From positions 310,001 to 374,000 of the forward strand of contig NZ_UAWH01000005.1 of NCBI RefSeq assembly GCF_900447045.1: a DNA stretch of 64,000 nucleotides, in the 5' to 3' direction. The notes under the pieces were generated by a model. The model was not told the DNA's origin. It searched no databases and saw only the letters and a program-made list of their open reading frames with translations. Both the position numbers and the translations under genes were made by a program. The DNA is from Clostridium paraputrificum. Lineage in GTDB: Bacteria > Bacillota > Clostridia > Clostridiales > Clostridiaceae. Each line of letters starts with the position of its first letter. Position 1 is the stretch's first letter. This document shows, piece after piece, positions 61,987-64,000 of this stretch.

Positions 61987-62469
61987 ATGGAAGTTAGAGA
62001 GGCAATTAACGAAGATTTAAATGAAATAATAGCTATTGAAGAAGAGTGCTTTCCAGAATCAGAATCAGCAAAGGAAGAGGATATTAGAAAAAGATTTTTT
62101 GCATTCAAAGAAAATTTTTTTGTAGCTATTGAAGATGGTGAAGTAGTAGGCTTTATTAATGGATGTACTACAAATTCACCAGAGTTACCTGACGAATTGT
62201 ATCATGATACTTCCCTTCATAATCCCAATGGCGCATATCAAACCGTATTTGGATTAGATGTATTACCTAAGTATCGCAGAAACGGCATTGCAGAAAATTT
62301 ACTAAATTACTTTATACAAATTTCAAAGGCACGTGGGAAGAAGGGCATTGTACTTACTTGTAAAGATTACTTAGTGCATTATTATAAAAAGTTTGGATTT
62401 GAGCATAAAGGTGTTTCAGCTTCCTCACATGGAGGAGCTAAGTGGAATGATATGGTATTAATTTTTTAA
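61987..62469 (+). CDS. GNAT acetyltransferase, AANAT-like
   Basis: This N-acetyltransferase of 160 residues has the acetyl-CoA motif VLPKYRRNGIAENLLNYFIQ and a conserved C-terminal KFGFEHKGVSASSHGGAKWN. It most resembles arylalkylamine N-acetyltransferase-type proteins. ATG 61987 has AAAGGAGAA ahead of it; ATG 61969 lies before that site. It is followed by a large terminator hairpin. The substrate is unknown. Confidence 0.85.
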   Translation: MEVREAINEDLNEIIAIEEECFPESESAKEEDIRKRFFAFKENFFVAIEDGEVVGFINGCTTNSPELPDELYHDTSLHNPNGAYQTVFGLDVLPKYRRNGIAENLLNYFIQISKARGKKGIVLTCKDYLVHYYKKFGFEHKGVSASSHGGAKWNDMVLIF

Positions 62470-62490
62470 TTTTCTTACCTTTAGTACGAG

Positions 62491-62567
62491 TGGGGTGGAT
62501 ATTTGTTTCAATGTGACTTGGACCGTAGTAACGGGACAAGCAAAATAAATATCCACCCCATCTTTTT
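62491..62567 (+). terminator. Terminator with a large structured loop
   Basis: A perfect 14-bp stem TGGGGTGGATATTT/AAATATCCACCCCA (62491-62504 with 62547-62560) is followed by T residues. The loop of 42 bases is unusually large and can itself fold (CTTG with CAAG around GGACCGTAGTAACGGG). Confidence 0.8.
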
Positions 62568-62658
62568 ATTTATTAAATAAAAAATGAATTAAATATATGA
62601 AATGGTACAAGATAAATTGTAATGGGTTTTAATCTATAAGTAATAAGGAGGAAAAAAA

Positions 62659-63405
62659 GTGAAATACAGAGTAAGGAGATCTTTATTATTTTCTTTAGGT
62701 ATGCTTATTTTAACCTTTATGTTTGGTGCAAGTGTTCCTAGTGTTAAAGTTTTTAATATAGAGGATCAGACTTATAATGAAGACTATGCTAATAAAAAAA
62801 TTATATATCTAACCTTTGATGATGGACCAAGTTCTAAGGTAACAGATGGGGTGTTAGAGGTATTAAAAGAAAGGGATGTAAAAGCAACATTTTTTCTTAT
62901 TGGAAATCAAATAAAAGATAAAGAAGATGTAGTAAAAAGAATTTATAATGAGGGGCATGGTATAGGTTTGCATACATATAATCATAAATTTAAGTATGTT
63001 TATCGTAATGAGGATACATTTATAAAAGAGATGGTTGAATGTAGGAATGAGATAAATAGAGTAGTTGGGATTTCTCCTAATATAATTAGATTTCCAGGAG
63101 GAAGCTACAAACACTTAAGTAAACAGTTTTTATCCAAGTTGCATGATAATAACTTTAAAGTTTATGATTGGAACTTAGATAATACAGATGGAATGAATCA
63201 AAAACTTGATCCTAATGTTTTGTATAAGAAGGCTATTAAGGGAAGTGAAAATTTACATCCTATAATATTACTAATGCATTGCACAGATATGAATAAAAAT
63301 ACTTACAAGGCTCTTCCAGATATAATAGATTATTATAAAAATGAAGGGTATCAATTTAGAGTTATAGATGAAAACACACCAGAGATGTATTTTAGGATTA
63401 AATAA
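62659..63405 (+). CDS. Polysaccharide deacetylase (NodB domain)
   Basis: This membrane-anchored or secreted protein of 248 residues starts with GTG after AAGGAGG. An N-terminal hydrophobic signal (about 6-27) is followed by the NodB domain: YLTFDDGPSSKVT (catalytic Asp and metal Asp), the HTYNHKF metal-binding His pair, RFPGGSYK and a C-terminal LLMHC motif. It removes acetyl groups from peptidoglycan or another polysaccharide. Spore-cortex deacetylation (PdaA-like) or lysozyme resistance are the likely roles. It is a single gene. Confidence 0.92.
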   Translation: MKYRVRRSLLFSLGMLILTFMFGASVPSVKVFNIEDQTYNEDYANKKIIYLTFDDGPSSKVTDGVLEVLKERDVKATFFLIGNQIKDKEDVVKRIYNEGHGIGLHTYNHKFKYVYRNEDTFIKEMVECRNEINRVVGISPNIIRFPGGSYKHLSKQFLSKLHDNNFKVYDWNLDNTDGMNQKLDPNVLYKKAIKGSENLHPIILLMHCTDMNKNTYKALPDIIDYYKNEGYQFRVIDENTPEMYFRIK

Positions 63406-63441
63406 TATAAAAAGAAAGTACCACATTATTAAAGAATAAAG

Positions 63442-64000
63442 TGGACCCTAAGTCAAGGTCACAATAAAAAAGTTAAGAAGCTAATAAAAGATGATTTCTA
63501 AATTGTTTATGGGGCATCTTTTTTTAGCTACATTGATATCTATAGTTATTGTAATATTAAATATAGTTATCTATAGAATAAATTACATCCTCAAGCATTT
63601 TATAACTGCTAAAATCAATTTTATCTTTCATATGTCCCCAAAATGATTCTTGTGGAGCATTATCCCAACAGTTTCTAAGACGGGACATAGATTGTCTTAA
63701 TTTATTTTTCTTCAATAGTCTATGGAATTTAGGACTTGTGTAATGTACACCTTGATCTGAATGAATAAATGCATTCTTATGTAAATTGTTTTTATGTTTT
63801 GATATTAATTTATCTATTGTAGTTGTTGCGATATCAAGAGTTATTGAATTTGAGACGTGATAAGCAAGTATTTCGTTGCTACTACTATCTTTGATGGTAG
63901 ACAAATAAGCCATATGATTATCTCCATATGGTATGTATGTAATATCAGTTAATAATACTTTACCAGGTATACCTTGTTTGAAGTTACGTTCTAATAAGTT
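63442..64000 (-). mobile_element. IS3-family insertion sequence, right end
   Basis: The element runs leftward and off the window edge. Its 3' end is set by TGGACCCTAAGTCAAGGTCA at 63442-63461, an inverted-repeat end in the style of IS3/IS150 elements. The transposase gene ends at 63473-63475 inside it. The other end lies beyond the window. Confidence 0.7.
63473..64000 (-). pseudogene. IS3-type transposase orfB, decayed 3' end
   Basis: The integrase core is present and continues past the window edge: VLLTDITYIPYGDNHMAYLS (first catalytic Asp), FIHSDQGVHYTS (second Asp) and NCWDNAPQESFWGHMK (catalytic Glu). The frame stops at 63557 with DNYI. Beyond it the same frame continues to the usual YYNNYRYQ and KKMPHKQFRNHLLLAS tail, with a second in-frame TAA, before the true stop at 63473-63475. 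Two point mutations to stop codons have therefore shortened the protein by about 28 residues. The catalytic part may still be intact. Confidence 0.8.

Overview
This window is chromosomal DNA from a low-GC, spore-forming Gram-positive anaerobe, most likely a gut-associated member of Clostridium sensu stricto. That placement is inferred from the strongly AT-rich composition, strong AGGAGG-type ribosome binding sites, Csp-family germination proteases, a ferredoxin-type clostridial nitrate reductase, a coenzyme A disulfide reductase, an FMN riboswitch ahead of ribU, and a giant M60 mucin-type metalloprotease. I could not run database searches, so names rest on motifs, lengths and gene context.

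Layout. (1) 1-10.3 kb: a beta-glycoside utilisation island. It holds an RpiR regulator, a GH1 6-phospho-beta-glycosidase, a GH2 enzyme, a PTS EIIC without its own EIIA or EIIB, a NagZ-type GH3 enzyme and beta-phosphoglucomutase. Decayed 3' ends of an ancestral GH1 gene lie on both sides. (2) 10.3-14.2 kb: a YcxB-like protein, ferritin, a broken ECF sigma factor, an IS110-family transposase and a metallo-beta-lactamase-fold gene fragment. (3) 14.2-22.1 kb: a HAD protein, tex, an FMN riboswitch with a tiny coupled leader ORF and ribU, a split membrane-anchored gene with a classic A AAA AAG slippery site, a ChbG/YdjC deacetylase and a six-SH3 NlpC/P60 wall hydrolase. (4) 22.2-25.8 kb: two tandem Csp-type subtilases. 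(5) 25.8-34.3 kb: an N-acetylgalactosamine-type (aga) catabolic region with a mannose-family PTS (IIB, IIC, IID, IIA), a YajC-like partner, AgaS isomerase, an N-acetylhexosamine-6-phosphate deacetylase, a class II tagatose-bisphosphate-type aldolase and an AraC regulator.

(6) 34.4-43.8 kb: a GxGYxYP-type secreted protein divergent from a c-di-GMP-I riboswitch and terminator that control a 2,443-residue secreted M60 metalloprotease with many carbohydrate-binding modules. (7) 43.9-50.6 kb: a UbiA prenyltransferase, a zinc-ribbon mini-protein, then a nitrate reductase cluster (molybdopterin subunit, multi-[4Fe-4S] ferredoxin, FAD oxidoreductase, an unknown gene and mobA). (8) 50.6-57.4 kb: NADH oxidase, a GNAT protein, a DeoR regulator, then a redox/sulfur group (NapH-like membrane protein, 2[4Fe-4S] ferredoxin, rhodanese, CoA-disulfide reductase-rhodanese fusion, Crp/Fnr regulator) with a CRP-like palindrome in the divergent promoter. 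(9) 57.5-64 kb: a YihX-type HAD protein, the tsaE-tsaB-rimI operon, a ZnuA-like protein, tRNA-Trp, a Spo0E-like mini-protein, a GNAT protein, a polysaccharide deacetylase, and a decayed IS3-family element running off the right edge.

Taken together, regions 1, 5 and 6 describe a lifestyle on host or dietary glycans. The secreted M60 protease and GxGYxYP protein would act outside the cell, the GalNAc-type PTS and deacetylase pathway would process released amino sugars, and the GH1/GH2/GH3 set would process imported beta-glycosides. Regions 7 and 8 supply electron sinks (nitrate, oxygen, disulfides). The points most worth a second look are the slippery frameshift gene at 18.3-18.8 kb, the c-di-GMP-controlled M60 protease, the pairing of a His-type GH3 enzyme with beta-phosphoglucomutase, the GH1 remnants bracketing the first island, and the tiny ORF overlapping ribU.
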